DNA from: Allomyces macrogynus ATCC 38327
Lineage: Eukaryota > Blastocladiomycota > Blastocladiomycetes > Blastocladiales > Blastocladiaceae
Reading direction: 5' to 3'
Assembly (NCBI GenBank): GCA_000151295.1
Contig: GG745330.1
Coordinates: 585,225-649,224, forward strand
Length of the DNA stretch: 64,000 nucleotides
The notes under the pieces are model-generated. The model was not told where the DNA came from. It was given only the letters and a program-made list of their open reading frames with translations, and did not search any database. A program made the position numbers and the translations under genes. This document shows, piece after piece, positions 32,701 through 44,581 of this stretch (position 1 is the stretch's first letter; each line of letters starts with the position of its first letter).

Positions 32701-33530
32701 GTATACGCTCAAGGACCGCATGTCCAAGTCGGCCTACACCAAGAAAATGGCGTCGGTCGTCGAGGACAAGCGGCTCGCTGAGGAACGGCTCTGGGAGAGT
32801 TACCGCGACTCGGAGGCGCGCGAAAAAGTGCTGCGCCGCAACTATATTTAGTGCCAGAAGGATCTCGTCTCGCTGCAGACGCAGCACGAGGTGTTGCGCC
32901 GCACGTTCAAGGAAGAGCAGATGCAGAAGCCGCTGCTGCAAAAAACGCTCTCGATGCACGCCAACGAAAACAAGACGGCCATGGAAATGGCGAGCTTGGG
33001 CAAGGTTGAGACGTTCAAGTTTACGCGGTTCTAGTTTGAGCGGCTGCTCGACGAGAACAGCGTTTTGCACGACGAGATCGCCGGGTTGAAGTAGGAGGTC
33101 GCATGGTTGCAGAACGCGCTCCAGGCGCGGGGACGTGCGGGTGAACGTGATCCGGTTCCTCGAGAGTCGCGATCCTGACTGATTCTGGCGCTGTTCTTAG
33201 GAGTGGAGAGCCGCGACCAAGCAGCGGCTACGCATGTCGCCGTCGCGTCCGTCATCGCCATCGCCTTGAATGCCCGTGAGCCCCCCTTCCGGTCCCCGAG
33301 GTCCGACACGAGATTGTCGTGCAGACGCACAGCATCCCATCAGTGTCGCCGTCGCCCGTCAAGCGCCCAATGACGGCCAAGCGCGAGCAGATCGTGGTTC
33401 CCGGTATGTGTGAAGGATTTGTGACGTTTCGGTTAGGACGGCTTCTCACGGCGCAATGACACCAGCGATTCGCATGCCGTCGCGTCCCAAGACGGCTGTG
33501 GGCCCGCTCAGGAGCCCGACCAAGTCGTGA
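29735..33530 (+). pseudogene. Decayed large coiled-coil protein gene
   Basis: A long series of protein-like exons with typical introns but many breaks. Readable parts include FYHDLTLQLTEKRNMLLDLY, HYQIRELEAQELHYLGVFN, RYAICLLASRHLMLQWLE, FQTIEKFVHLAIWETNYATF, YMVHMIPLLHQQLSQIQVLK, and a C-terminal coiled coil (ALQDEIDELRDDNAELKQA). Lesions: a 1-nt shift near 29868, loss of one T near 30227-30229, mixed frames at 30680-30790, a 32-bp duplication (31480-31543), a TAA at 32410-32412, a shift near 32468, and TAG codons at 32849, 33032 and 33092. It ends with PVKRPMTAKR and a TGA at 33530. No ATG precedes the first exon, so the 5' end also seems lost. The family is uncertain; an axonemal protein of the CCDC162/DUF4549 kind is a guess. 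Confidence 0.65.
31480..31543 (+). repeat. 32-bp tandem duplication inside the decayed gene
   Basis: Two near-identical 32-nt copies (31480-31511 and 31512-31543) both containing CCCTGGCAACCGTGCC. Because 32 is not a multiple of three, the frame reading HQQLSQIQVLKLARL before it and LLNSKSELEAAARDDAIDTI after it cannot both be translated. Confidence 0.85.
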
Positions 33531-33873
33531 CGCGCTCGTATTGCCGCGCTGGAGGCTGCTTTGGTGGGACTTGAATGGATGACTGGGCTGGGCAATACAT
33601 GGACTTCCTTTGCAGCGTGGAAGGGAAAGGGTGAGAAAAAATAGCTTGTTGACCTGATGGGAGAACATGACACAAAACAAACAACGGACGTGAAAGATAA
33701 ACAAGAGCAAAGAGAACCAAGATGAAGTGATTGCGCTCTCGCCGCCTTGGGAGCGACCCGGCCGAGCGCGCTCTCGACTTGACGATAACCGGCTGCCGAG
33801 TCACATGCGATCCTGCAAGGGAGAGAACGCGCAGAATCAGCCGCTTGGACCGTTGCGCGCGAAACACGAACGC
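33531..33873. other. Intergenic, between the decayed gene and RBM39
   Basis: Tail-to-tail spacer, AT-richer around 33630-33720. No gene seen. Confidence 0.55.
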
Positions 33874-36111
33874 CTACGCCGAGAACGCGTCGGGGAGCTG
33901 ATCGCGGTACGTGGCCTCGGGCACGACCGTCGCCGACACTTGGCGGGACCCAAACCAGCGGCCGTGCAGTCCTTCACGCGCGCGATTGGCGCTGTCGAGC
34001 GTGGCAAACTTGACATAAACGTGGCCTGGCGACTCCTTGATGGCGCGAATGTGCGCGACGGCGCCGTAACTGCGCTCGCACTCTTGCTGCACGTCAGTCT
34101 CAATTTCCTTGTCCCAGTCGGGCTCCGTCTCTTCTGCAGGGTCGAACATGTTGGTGAGCAACAGGCACGTGGAGGTCGGCGCAGCGGCGGTGACGGAGCC
34201 TGGGGTCCCGGGCGTGCCGGGCCCAACGAGCGAGACCGAGTCGGTGCGTGCAAGCTTGGCCATAAGCTCGACGCGCGACAGGGCGTTGAGCTTGACGCCA
34301 ACGCCCTCGACGTCGTCGAGTTCCGCCGTCTTGGCCACATTGTCTTGATCGTAGACCTGGATGCACTTGATCTACAGGAGGGATGGATGGTCAGTTGTGG
34401 CTCTTGTCATGGCAAACATCGCGGAAACGCACCTGGACGGTGTCGATCGTAAAGCCGGCCATGGCCTTGACCGCGTTCGCCGCGTCCTCCGTGCGTTGGT
34501 AGCTATTTAGAATTCAAAGCGCGTCAGAAATTGGGCCGCTTCACTTGCACCGGTGGCGAATGAAATGAACACGTACGTCACGTAGGCAGCACCGCGGCCA
34601 GGGAAGTGCTGGTCCGGCTGCGTCCGGACGCTGTCTATCTGGCCAAACGGCTCGAAGATTTGCTGAATGTCAGCGGCACCCAAGTGGCCGGGCAGGTTGC
34701 CGGCAAAAATGGTGTGCGAGATCAACGCGTCCTTTCGGCCCACGGGCTGCGGGCTCCTAGAAAAGAAAACAGCCAACCAAATTCGTGAGTCTGGAATGAA
34801 TCCTCACATCAGTCGATTTGAACAAAGGGCAACGTACGGTCGCGGAGGCAGCGACGTGGCCGCAAGCCGCTTCGCCGCGGCAGCCTCTTCGGCAAGACGG
34901 TTCTTTTCGGCCTCGGTGCGCTCGACAATGACGGGAATGCCCATGAGTAGCTGGCCCGTCAGCTCGACGGCCTTGGGCACCGACTCTAGCTCGTAGAACT
35001 CAATGTAGCCCAGACCCTTCATGCGACGGCCGCGATCAGCAATGAGTTTGACGTCCCGCACGCGACCAACGTCGTGGTCCTCGAAAAACTTGCGAATGTC
35101 GCTCGGCCGCGCTTGCGCGTGCAGTTGTGCGACAAAGACGGTGCGCTGATCGCGCTCGGCCTGCGTCAGCTGCGGTGCCGGCGAGCGCGCCCTATAAAAA
35201 ATGGAGGAATAAGGCAAAGTGAGTTGAGGCACTCGAGGACAGATGGAGGGTCGGAACTCCTGGAAACTTACGGCGACCGCGACGCGGCACGCCGCGAGCC
35301 CGCCGACCGGTGGGCCCTATCACGAGAGTCAGCACGCGGCGGTGGGGATCGGCGGTAGTGGCGGCGCGGCGGCGACCGCGACCGTGACCGCGACCGGCGG
35401 GTACTTCGGCGGCCCGATGACCGGTAACTGCGCGGGTCGTAGCGGTCCTCGTAGTCGCGCGACCGATACCGGTCAATGCGGGGCGAGCGCGACCGCGACC
35501 GCCGGCGCGGGGGCGGGGACCGCGTACCCCGGCGCGAGGAGCGGTCGTCGGCGGTCGACCCGGCACGGCTCGTGCCACGGCTGCGGCTGCGGCTGCGGCG
35601 CCGGTCGGGACTGCGCCGTGCGGTGGGGCTGCGGTCGCGGCAACGGTCGTGATCGCGACCACGCTCGCGCTCGCGGTCACGCTCGTGCTCGCGGTCACGA
35701 TCTCCACTGCGCCGGCGGCGTGACGAGCTGGTTCCAGACGACGGCTGGTCTTCGTCGTCACCCGATGCGGCCGGGCGCGAGTCGCATTGCGATGCGGGGC
35801 CCGACAGACGGTCGAAAACGCTGCGGTGACGATCTGCGCTCAGACTGCGTTGAGAAATTGATGGTGAGCAAAGAAGCACGGAGACGCCGTGATGGGAAGG
35901 GACGCACACAAACCGGTCGTCGGTCAGGTCGCGCGGCGAGTCGACGTTCATCGGTTCCTCGCTCGGGTAGCTCTCGGTCAACTAGAGCAAGGCGACCAGC
36001 GGTCGTTAGCGCCAGTGCAAATGTCCAAGTTCGGCGGCCGCCAAGGGCTGGTCCACCACGTACGGGCCCGCCCACCAACATGGCGTCATAGTCGTCGGCG
36101 ACGCTGGTCAT
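33874..36111 (-). CDS. RBM39/CAPER (Rsd1) family splicing factor
   Basis: Nuclear SR-like protein linking U2 snRNP recruitment to splicing and transcription. Seven exons give 596 aa: 36111-36064, 35981-35914, 35844-35272, 35191-34838, 34756-34577, 34502-34433, 34371-33874. After an acidic start (MTSVADDYDAMLVGGP) comes a long RS domain rich in RS, RD and RER dipeptides. RRM1 begins RTVFVAQLHAQARPSDI; RRM2 begins HTIFAGNLPGHLGAADI with FGQIDSVR. The C-terminal UHM-type RRM has LLLTNMFDPAEETEPDWDKE and the R-x-F loop GRWFGSRQV. The order RS, RRM, RRM, UHM is characteristic of RBM39; U2AF65 is less likely because of the WD-E sequence and the linker. Junctions rebuild AYVTYQRTEDAANAV cleanly. Confidence 0.92.
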
Positions 36112-36475
36112 CTTCGCTTGATGGAGGTCGAATGCAGCAAGTGGGGTGCGTTTCCTGAGTCTGTATGGTGTTGGTTTCGAAGGAGTACTCGTTTGGTCGA
36201 CAGAGCAGTGTGTCGTTTGACGTCGCGATTCTGGTCAATCGTGGACTGACCTAACCTGATCAAGGGCGTGGACGAGCTGAGCCGCCCCTCCCCTCGCACA
36301 CTGCCTATCAAGCACCAACGACCCGCCAATGATCAGACAAGCTTGAAATGGAACTGCTTTGCACGACGGAAAGGTGTCCAAGAACGCGTCACTAATGCAG
36401 GTCATCTATTGCAAAAATCGTGTCGCAATGCACGTCCACCTTGCTCACCCGCAGCAAGGGCCATCACAGGCAGCC
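36112..36475. other. Intergenic, aspartokinase 3' end to RBM39 promoter
   Basis: 364 bases between two minus-strand genes. Nothing recognisable. Confidence 0.55.
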
Positions 36476-38467
36476 TCAGGCCTTGCCCGCCGCGACCCCA
36501 TTCCTTGCCGGGCTCGCGCCCTTGACCGCGGCCACCGGCTCCGACGGCGCCACCGCCGGCGCAGCCCCGTCGAGCAGCGTGATGAACCGGTCGTGCACGG
36601 CGCGCAGCGCCACGATCGCCGACTCTTGTGCAATCACGCACGAAATGTTGATTTCCGACGCGCCCTGCGAGATCATTTCAATGTTGACGCCCGCCATCGC
36701 CAGGACATTGAACATCTTGGAGGCCGTCCCGACCATGTGCTTCATGTGCCGGCCGACCGCCGACAGAATGACTTGGCGCGGCAGAACCGAGACCTATCAG
36801 GGTGGAGAAGACGCGTCAAGTGAGCCGCTACGCATGGAGGAGGTTGACCAACGACTGACGAGCGCCCAATCGTACCGTCCCGAGCTTGCCAAACTCGGCC
36901 ACAACATAATTGAGCGACTTGGGTACACCGAGCTCGTTCAAGTCTTCGTTCTCGTCAATCGCGAGCGCCATCGACACGTGAATCTCCGACGTCGTGATTA
37001 AATCCACAATCACGCCATGGCGGTCGAGAATCGTGAAAATCTTGCTCAAGAACCCGTGCGAGTTGGACTTGCGGTTGCTGCGGATATTGAGCACGATAAT
37101 CGAGTCCTTGATCGTGACCGCCGTCGGCAGCTTCAAGTCCTCAAACGACCGCCGCGACTTGAGCGAGTCGGAACACTCGTGCGCGTCGTCGACAGGCGCA
37201 ATGATCGTGCCGGCTCCGGACGGGTTGAACGTGTTCTTGATCCGGATCGGCACGCCCGCGCGAATCACTTGGTCCATGGTGAACGGGTGGATCACCTCGC
37301 TGCCGTAGTAGGTCAGCTCGGCCGCCTCGTCGGGCGTGATCGACGGCAGCAACCTCGCCGAAGGAACTTTACGAGGATCTGCGGTAAAGATCCCGTCAAC
37401 TTCCTTCCAAATCTGCACTTCTTGCGCGTGCAGGCCGACCGCGACGAGCGCCGCCGTCAGGTCCGTGTACCCGCGGCCCACGGCCTGGATGAGCGAACCA
37501 GGTACGGGGCCAATGAACCCGGTCACGACTGGTACGGCGCCGCGGCCCGCCGCGTCGCGCACGACTTGGCCCAAACGGCGAGCAACATAGTCGTAGAAAT
37601 CCTGGTTGAGCTCGGATTCGTTGAATTCCTGCTCAATAACGCGGTCGGCGTTGACAAAGACGGCGTCGATGCCCTTAAAAGGTGGACAAAATGATGGTCA
37701 GCACGGGGTCCAAATGTTGGACCGTGCGCGCCAAGTCGAAATCCGAAAACGTACGCGACTCTGCAATACTGCCGTCAGGACCATGCACGAGAGCTTTTCG
37801 CCCGTCGAGACAATGATATCGCGCGACTTGGGCGAAATCTCGTCGATGATCTAGCCAAAACGCACACCAAGTCAGCCCATCACTCTCGAATCCACTTTTC
37901 AACCGCTCCAAGAGAAGCGGAAGCGAACCCGAATCGCGCGCAGAAACTGGCCAAGCTTTTGGCACTCGGACTGAATCTCGGCCTGGATGGCCGCGAGCAA
38001 CTCTGGCGAGTTGGGCAGGGCCTCGTGCGCGGCCTGCAAGTGGTTGGCAGAAATCTGGTCGACAATCGAGAGGAACGTCGACTCGCCGCCAGCGTGCAGC
38101 GCCTGCTCGGCGGCGCGGAGCAGCAGCGACGTGGTGCCGCTCGCCTTTTTCACGCTCGACATGGCCGAGCAGACGAGGACCGGGCGGCAGTGCTCCAATT
38201 GGGACCTGGTTGTTGTCCATACGGCGGCGTCAGGGCAAATGTTCTTGCGACTGATTCGACCACCGCATGCGGGCCAATGTACCTGACAATGTCGGACACG
38301 GCCAGGAGCCGCTCGGCGGTGCCGACGGACGTGCCACCAAACTTCATGGCAATCCACGGCAGCGCGCTTGCGCCGTTGGTGGCAGCCGCCGTGCCGTTGG
38401 TGGCGGGCCTCGTGCCGTTGGCAGCAGCGCCATTACTTTCGGCGTTGTTGTGCAGCATGTTGGTCAT
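36476..38467 (-). CDS. Aspartokinase (aspartate kinase, HOM3 type)
   Basis: Phosphorylates L-aspartate, opening the threonine, methionine and isoleucine branch, in the cytosol. Five exons give 557 aa: 38467-38283, 38205-37929, 37850-37755, 37673-36876, 36793-36476. The kinase part has MKFGGTSVGTAERL, CSAMSSVKKASGTTSLLLRA, STGEKLSCMVLTAVLQSRGI, VVTGFIGPVPGSLIQAVGRG and YTDLTAALVAVGL, then DPRKVPSARLLPSI and YYGSEVIHPFTMDQVIRAGV. Two ACT domains follow (VTIKDSIIVLNIRSNRKSN and the segment with ILSAVGRHMKHMVGTASKMF), usually sites of threonine feedback. A low-complexity Asn/Gly/Ala/Thr stretch lies between the start and the first motif, and the C-terminus is Ala-rich. The start gives MTNMLHNN and is the first in-frame ATG. 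Confidence 0.95.
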
Positions 38468-39043
38468 GGGCGGACGGCGAGTAGGTTCGGTCTTGATGCA
38501 GCAGGTCCTTGGCGCCGGCGCGGCACGAGTCGTTCACGACGGTCGCAGGTCGGTCCAAATGGGGCGCGGGAGAGGAGCGCGGGCCGCCCTACTTGTACGG
38601 CGCGTTCTGGTGCAAGGTTCACTTCGGCAAGAGGCGATGTTGGCACGGCGGCAGGAGGCGGTTCGGCCGGACCCGGTTTGCGGCGGTTCGATTGTTCGCC
38701 GCGGTGGAAGTCGACGCGAGCGGCGAGCGGCCAGCGCTGAGCGAACGCTCCGGCCGCTGATCGCGACCACGTGTGCTGTTGACTCACACCCGGCGAGTCG
38801 CGCACTATCTCTGGCGTAAAGAAATCGCGATTGACGGCCTCTTGAATACCAGCAGTCTGAAGGAGAAATCACGCTCAAAATCTGAAAAGAATCGACAAAT
38901 GGAGACTCCCGTGCGGGCAACACGCCCGCCTGCCTCCTGCTCGGTCCCCGATGCGCTGGCATCGTGGCTACGACGACAGAGGTGCCTGGAGCGGCAAGGG
39001 CTACGGGCCAACCATCGTGTCGCGACACGGTCGCCGTGCCCCT
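38468..39043. other. Intergenic, PEX16 3' end to aspartokinase promoter
   Basis: 576 bases between two minus-strand genes. Plus-strand frames that cross it are continuations of antisense noise. No gene seen. Confidence 0.55.
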
Positions 39044-40493
39044 CTACGACCCGCTCGTGTAAAAGTAGACGCTCTCCCACAGCGGCTGGTAATCCTGCAC
39101 GATATTCGCAAACAGACGCAAAATCGGCTTGTTGGCCATCGACGCGCAAAACGAGTCCAGCACGCCCCTGGTGAGCAGATGGCAGCGATTCGGTCAGCAC
39201 TGTTCACGCATCGCCAATTGAGATCGGACACGAGCACGTACTTGGTGACCGCGTCGTAGAGCGGGCTGCGCAGCAGGTAGAACAAGAACAGGTAGGCCCT
39301 TCGCCGGTGTTCATCCTGCTCGAGCGGTGTCGCCGTACGCGTCATGTTCCGCGCCGCGAACAGGTACGAAATGGACTCGACCACAAGCGATGCGGCAAGC
39401 GGGATCCACGACTTGCGCCCGAACCGGCGGATCAACATGACTAGCGAGCGAACACGAGGAGAAATCAGCCATCGACTCCACCTCGTCTTTACCAAAACCA
39501 TCACGCCGTACCGTAAATCAGCGGCCGCAGAACAAACAACACTTCGCCCACCGTGCGCGACCGCGCCATGGGCGCGAGCAAATCGGCGGGCGACTTGTAG
39601 GCATTCTTGACCGACTTGCTCGTCAAAAACCGCGTCACGCTCTCGCCCTCAAGCACTTCGAGCGGTGCAAACACGACACCCGTACGCGCGCCGCGGTACA
39701 ACTTGCTGTTTCCAGCCTCGTCGGTCGAGCCCGCGGCGTCGCGAGCGACCGCCAATGGCGCAGATCCGAGAAGTTGCGGGTCAATATCGCGCTCGGGCCC
39801 AGCGGGGGTCAGGGTCGCGCGGCGCGTTCGCGCGATCAACACAAGTCGGAGAATCACTCTGGTGCAAGAAGAGCCATGGTCAATCACAGCCAAGAGCGAA
39901 CAAAGCCGTGCGCAACAACGTACTTGACCGCTTCGATCGCCGCGACCACATCCCATTTCCGCTTGCGCGACAGCCGCTTGTTGGCGGCCATTTCAATGAA
40001 CCCTTCGACCGTCTGGATCAGCGTCAGCGCCGTCGATGCGCCGAGGACCACAGCCGACTGCTGGTGCCAGTGATGGTGGTAGTGGTTCAGCAGCGACGAC
40101 TTGTGCTCGATACCCGCCGACCGCACGGCATCGTACAGAATGCGGTCGTGGTAGAGCGAGAGCAGGTTAATCGCGGCAAACACTGGTGCGCGAGGAACAA
40201 CGGCATGAGCGGATCAGGACACGATGATGGCGAGCGCGAGCACGACGCGACCAGCAGCACGTACAGCCCTCCGACGCCAAGTCGGCATCCTCGAATCGGC
40301 CTGGTCAGACATCCGACACGCGCGACGAGGGTCAGCAATGATGGGATCGAACGTTGGTTCGTTTCGTTGCCAGCTGCTTGCGGCTAGCAATACCTGGGAG
40401 GAAATACGACAAGGACCGCAGCGCGCTCTCGACCGACGAGATTTGCGCTGCGTTCTGGAGCAGGAATTCGCGGTACACCGATAACGGCGACAT
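39044..40493 (-). CDS. PEX16: Peroxisomal membrane biogenesis protein PEX16
   Basis: Peroxisomal/ER membrane protein that recruits PEX3 and membrane cargo. Six exons give 354 aa, near the usual length: 40493-40394, 40300-40265, 40182-39924, 39858-39512, 39440-39242, 39167-39044. Matching segments are the N-terminus (YREFLLQNAAQISSVESALR, then LSYFLPGRFEDADLASEGL), FAAINLLSLYHDRIL, KRKWDVVAAIEAVKVILRLV, FVLRPLIYVMLIRRFGRKSW, YLFLFYLLRSPLYDAVTK and the C-terminal NIVQDYQPLWESVYFYTSGS. The second exon is only 36 nt. Short hydrophobic segments agree with an integral membrane protein. All junctions keep phase and restore conserved blocks. Confidence 0.92.
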
Positions 40494-41011
40494 GGTGGGG
40501 GTGCTGGGCTCGTCTGTTGCTGCGCGGCACGCTTGAACGGTGGTTGAATGGCTCCAGTCGTGCTGTCGAGTTAACCCTTGGTGGGCTGCTGCCGACCGGT
40601 TCCTGTTGATCCAGCGCGTCGAGTGCTGTTGCTGCTGCTGCTGTCGGAAATGCTGCAGCTTGTCTTGCCGGTTGGTGCAAAAGGCGGGGGTGGGCGACCA
40701 CGGCGCGGGGTTCGTCAAGGACTGGTCGTTCGCCCAAGTCGCCCGGGCGCGTCGGCCTACACATGACTTTGCATCACGAAGCTACCAGCAAACTGGTCAG
40801 TGGTCACAGACCACGACCCGTCGCGATAAATACTAGCGAGCCAAGGACACAGTTGATGTAAACACTGATTCTTATCTCCGGTATCCTCTCGCCCACTCAA
40901 GTCCAAAACTGGTGCGCAAATGGCGACACTCAAACAGCACGCTCGGGCCCACCATGGCCGCACCCGACACGGCGATCCCGCCGCCCTCCCCGCTCCCACG
41001 CTCGACCACGT
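40494..41011. other. Intergenic, SmgGDS-like 3' end to PEX16 promoter
   Basis: 518 bases between two minus-strand genes. It contains a short GCTGCTGCT repeat near 40624-40640 and nothing else recognisable. Confidence 0.55.
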
Positions 41012-43648
41012 CTACTCGGATGCCGCGTGCGCCACAATCTTGCCGAGCACCGTCGTGAGCTGGTCGTAAATGGTCGTGTCCATTTCGACGGCCTCCTGCG
41101 GCAAGTTGCCAAGTGCTGCTTGTGCAACGTCGTCAAACCGGCCGGCCCATTCTGCGGAAATGCGGTCGCGACGCGTCAGTCACAGGAACACAATCGAAGT
41201 TCCAACACCGTCGAAACGTACCAGGGTGCACCGTCTGCACGACCAGCAGCAGTTGCGCGGCATTCGCGCGCACGGCCGCAGGCAGGGTCGGCTGGAACAG
41301 CTCCGGCGCGGCCGTGGCAAGCGACTCGGGCACGGCAATGTCGGAGGGCGTTGGGTAGTGCGCAAACGCGAGCGACAGGGCCAGCACGGCCTCGCCGTAG
41401 ACGGTCGGGTACGGGAGTGTCAGCAGGTTCCAGACAGGCGCGAGATTGCTGCACACCTTGGTCAACGGATCTAAAGGGAGAGGGTGGTGAGCAACGAAGT
41501 TGACAAGCAAATCCAGTTGTTAAGCAAGGGCGGACCGATGGCATTGCTCTTGGCCGCTGTCTTGATCAGGATCGCCAACAACCGGCCCACCTCGCACTGG
41601 ATCGCGGGCGTGTCGGCGTGCTTTTCCGTAGCCTCGAGCGCAGCACTGAGCGCGGTGCCGTCGCCCGAGTTCGAGTAGATGACGGCGCGCATGTTGCGGT
41701 CTAGCCCATTCGTGCCTTGTCAGCATTGGTGCGTCTGGAATAAGTTTCATACAGCAAAAACCGCGTACCCTCGGAACTCAAGTGCCGCAGAATCACAGTC
41801 GACGTCAGGACCACGTCAGGCGTTGGCGACTTGAGGTACGGGATCACGGCCTCAAGCACCGACAAGTGGCCCAGGTAGGCCTTGTTTTCGGCGGGGATGC
41901 ACATGTGGCGCAGCGCCGACAGCGTCGCAAACTGCACCTTCAAGCTCTTGCAGTCGTTGAGGACCTGCAGGAGGTACTTGGCAAACTGGTGGTCGTTGAC
42001 GAGGCTCGCCGCGTTCTTGTCTAAAGATCGGCCAGCAACATCAAATCAGCACACGAGCACGCGCTATTGACATGTCCATCGCCTCACAGAAACGTACCGG
42101 ACCGTGCCAAGTTGCCAATGCACAGGCACGCGCACATGACTAGGTCCTCGGCCTTGCCGCTCAGAATCGAGCCTGGGTAGGTCATCCACCCGCGGAACTT
42201 GCCGAGTGTCGCCTTTTCCGTGATCATGCCCTTGACGACCTCGTCGTTGTGCGTCATGTTGACGACGACCTTGAGGCACGCGTCGAGAATCGGCGTGTAG
42301 TCGTCGTCGTCAACGTTGATTTCCTGGTTGACGAGTTTCTCCATTTCCTCGAGCAGCACGAGATGCACTTGGCGTGCATAGAGACGCTTTTGCACGATGC
42401 CTAAGCAATAGTTCGTGATCAGAACTCGAAGATGCAAAGTCATGAGGGGGCAACCGCGCAACACACCATTTTCGGACGCCGTCTCCAAAATCTCGATCGC
42501 GTGCTCCAGGTTCTCGTCGGGCTCGGCCAGGAATGCGGGCAAGCAGTCGAGTAGCAGGTCGATGCCACTCAACGACACGAGCTTGTCGCACGCGTACTCT
42601 GAAGACAGGGAACACCACGTTAATTCGTGGCCAATGCTTCAAAGACCCCCCAAAACGACGCAGGCGCATCGACATACCGTTTTGGACCAACACCGAGAGC
42701 AGCTGCAGCGCGCGCGGCCGCGTCAGCGTGCCGTTCTCGATGCGCTTGAGCAGAAGCGGAATGCCCTTCTTCTCGACGACCTTTTGCTGGCCACGAGCTA
42801 GCGAGTGGATGCGAGCAGTAAGATTTGCGCGCGCGAGCATCGTCAGAGGGGAGCAGACCACATACGGAAGTCCATGACCAAGTTGATGAGCACGGAAATC
42901 GACGAGTGCGCGAGATCCTCGTCCTGCGAGGAAATGTTGGCCATGATCTTGTCGAGCGCCGCGTCGTGCTCGAGCAGGGCGATGCGCTGAGCCTCTGCGG
43001 GTTCAAATCGCACAGTCATGGGCAGAGTCCATCAGTCGACCGCACGCGACTTCGCGGCATTCGCCTCCCAAAAAAAAAAAAGCGCGCCGCACCATTGTCG
43101 ACGAGCAAGTTGCCAATCCCGCGGTTCAAGTGGTGAAGGCCAACTTCGTCGAGAGACTCGCGCAGGTAAATGACACAGAGCGCGTCGAGCGTCGCCGTCG
43201 AGAATTTGAGCCGGCGCTCCTCTGATGTTCGCGTGCGGGGGGAAGATCAGTCGTCTGTACCACGTTGCATCGAAACGCGCGCAATCGCAGCACGACAAGC
43301 TTACCTTCCCTGCCCGCCTGCGCAACGACGCCAGCAGCGAGAACAGCAACGTCGTCGGTGGGGTTGTCGGCGAGGATCGCGGCCACGCCCTCGTCAATCA
43401 ACTCGGGCGTCGCTACACGAGCGAAGCGAGCGGACGCGCGAACAGGATCATCCACGTCAATGGAATGTCTCGCCCGGCGCGCAATGGATCCCATGAGCAC
43501 GACGCGTACACCATTCGGCGCGGTCCTTGGCAATGATGGCGAGCAGCTCGCCGAAGAAATCGCGCTGCATCATGCTGTACATGGACGAGACGGCCGAATC
43601 GCGGCGCGCGTCGCGGCCAACGAGGTTGCGCGAGTGACAGGAACCCAT
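41012..43648 (-). CDS. Armadillo-repeat protein of the SmgGDS (RAP1GDS1) type with an MGSC N-terminus
   Basis: Eleven exons give 621 aa: 43648-43510, 43412-43305, 43221-43093, 42994-42866, 42797-42678, 42598-42467, 42400-42098, 42020-41769, 41700-41536, 41470-41222, 41151-41012; nearly every junction is phase 1. The protein is all-helical with armadillo-like repeats, e.g. CACLCIGNLARSDKNAASLV, then VQFATLSALRHMCIPAENKA, and LGHLSVLEAVIPYLKS. This order and the ARSD/IPAENKA pair resemble SmgGDS, which chaperones or exchanges small GTPases such as Rho and Rap. The start reads MGSCHSRN, an N-myristoylation plus palmitoylation signal like that of yeast VAC8 and not usual for SmgGDS, so the protein is probably membrane-bound. 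VAC8 is the alternative family but the repeats fit it less well. Confidence 0.8.
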
Positions 43649-44581
43649 ATTGGTGATCGTGATCGTGGTCGAGGTCGAGGTCGGGACAGTCGAGACGCGC
43701 GCAGGGATGGCACGAGTGCGCGGGGAAGGGAGGTATTGCAGCGGCGGATGCGGGGGGTCAGTGTTGGCCCCAGGTTTGTTGATCCAGGCGCGCCAGCGAT
43801 GGTTGGCCGAGCCGTATTTGAAGTCCGAGAGAGCGTGGACTTGCTGCCGGCCATGGTCTCGACCATCATCCGCGCGCACGCAAGTCGGACACGTACGGCG
43901 AGCGTGCAAGGAGGGGCGAAACGGCGCCAAATCGGCCAGGGACGAGCCGGAACGCGTGTTGGACGACGTGGGGAACGCTCGGGAGCGGCGCGCGCTGGCC
44001 AATGACGATCCAAGCGGGGGCGTTTCGTGGCGGGCGCGGGGCGGCAAGTTTGGTTCGGACCCGCGTCGATTGCGGGCGGTGATGTCGGTGTGGCGGGCAA
44101 GAGTCGAGCACGCTTCAAAAAAATGCGAAATGATCCCAGTCGACGGCCGGGTCCCAGCGCAAGCGCGCGACGCAGAGACGGTGGGGCCGCCCTGCAAGCC
44201 ATCCAAACCGTGTTGAAGCGCAGTGATGTCAAGAAAGCATGGCCTTTACGTAAAGCGTGCAAAGTCCACTTGATCTCGCTCTGCTTGCTTCACACGAAAG
44301 CCAAAAGGTGCACGCGGCTGTGGCTTGCGCTCCGCCCACATCGAGATCCGTTCGAGTCACGCCCCGCCTGCGTTCCGTGTGCCTCCATCTCGCCACACTC
44401 CACGCGAACAATCATTTCCCGGCCCATCCGTCGTCGAGGGTGGGCACCGCTGGCCGGCTGCTGGCTCTTGCAGCAGCTGTCTAGGCCGTGCTCGTCGCCT
44501 TGTTTTCTTCTCTCCCCGTCGCCGACGCGACCAGCAAGCTTCTCCACCTGTTCCCGCGCCTCCAGCACGATCACTGCAAAC
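43649..44581. other. Divergent upstream region, SmgGDS-like / mitochondrial carrier
   Basis: 933 bases between diverging start codons. Open frames on both strands are Arg/Ser-rich and domain-free. No gene seen. Confidence 0.55.

Noticed and set aside
32849..33094. Reassignment of TAG to an amino acid
   Set aside because: BUR1 (3759-3761), PPWD1 (12618-12620), PEX16, the SmgGDS-like gene and the HAL-type kinase end in TAG exactly where their families end, so TAG is a stop here.
43070..43081. 12-nt A run as a retroposed poly(A) tail
   Set aside because: It lies inside an intron of the SmgGDS-like gene, with no target-site duplication visible.
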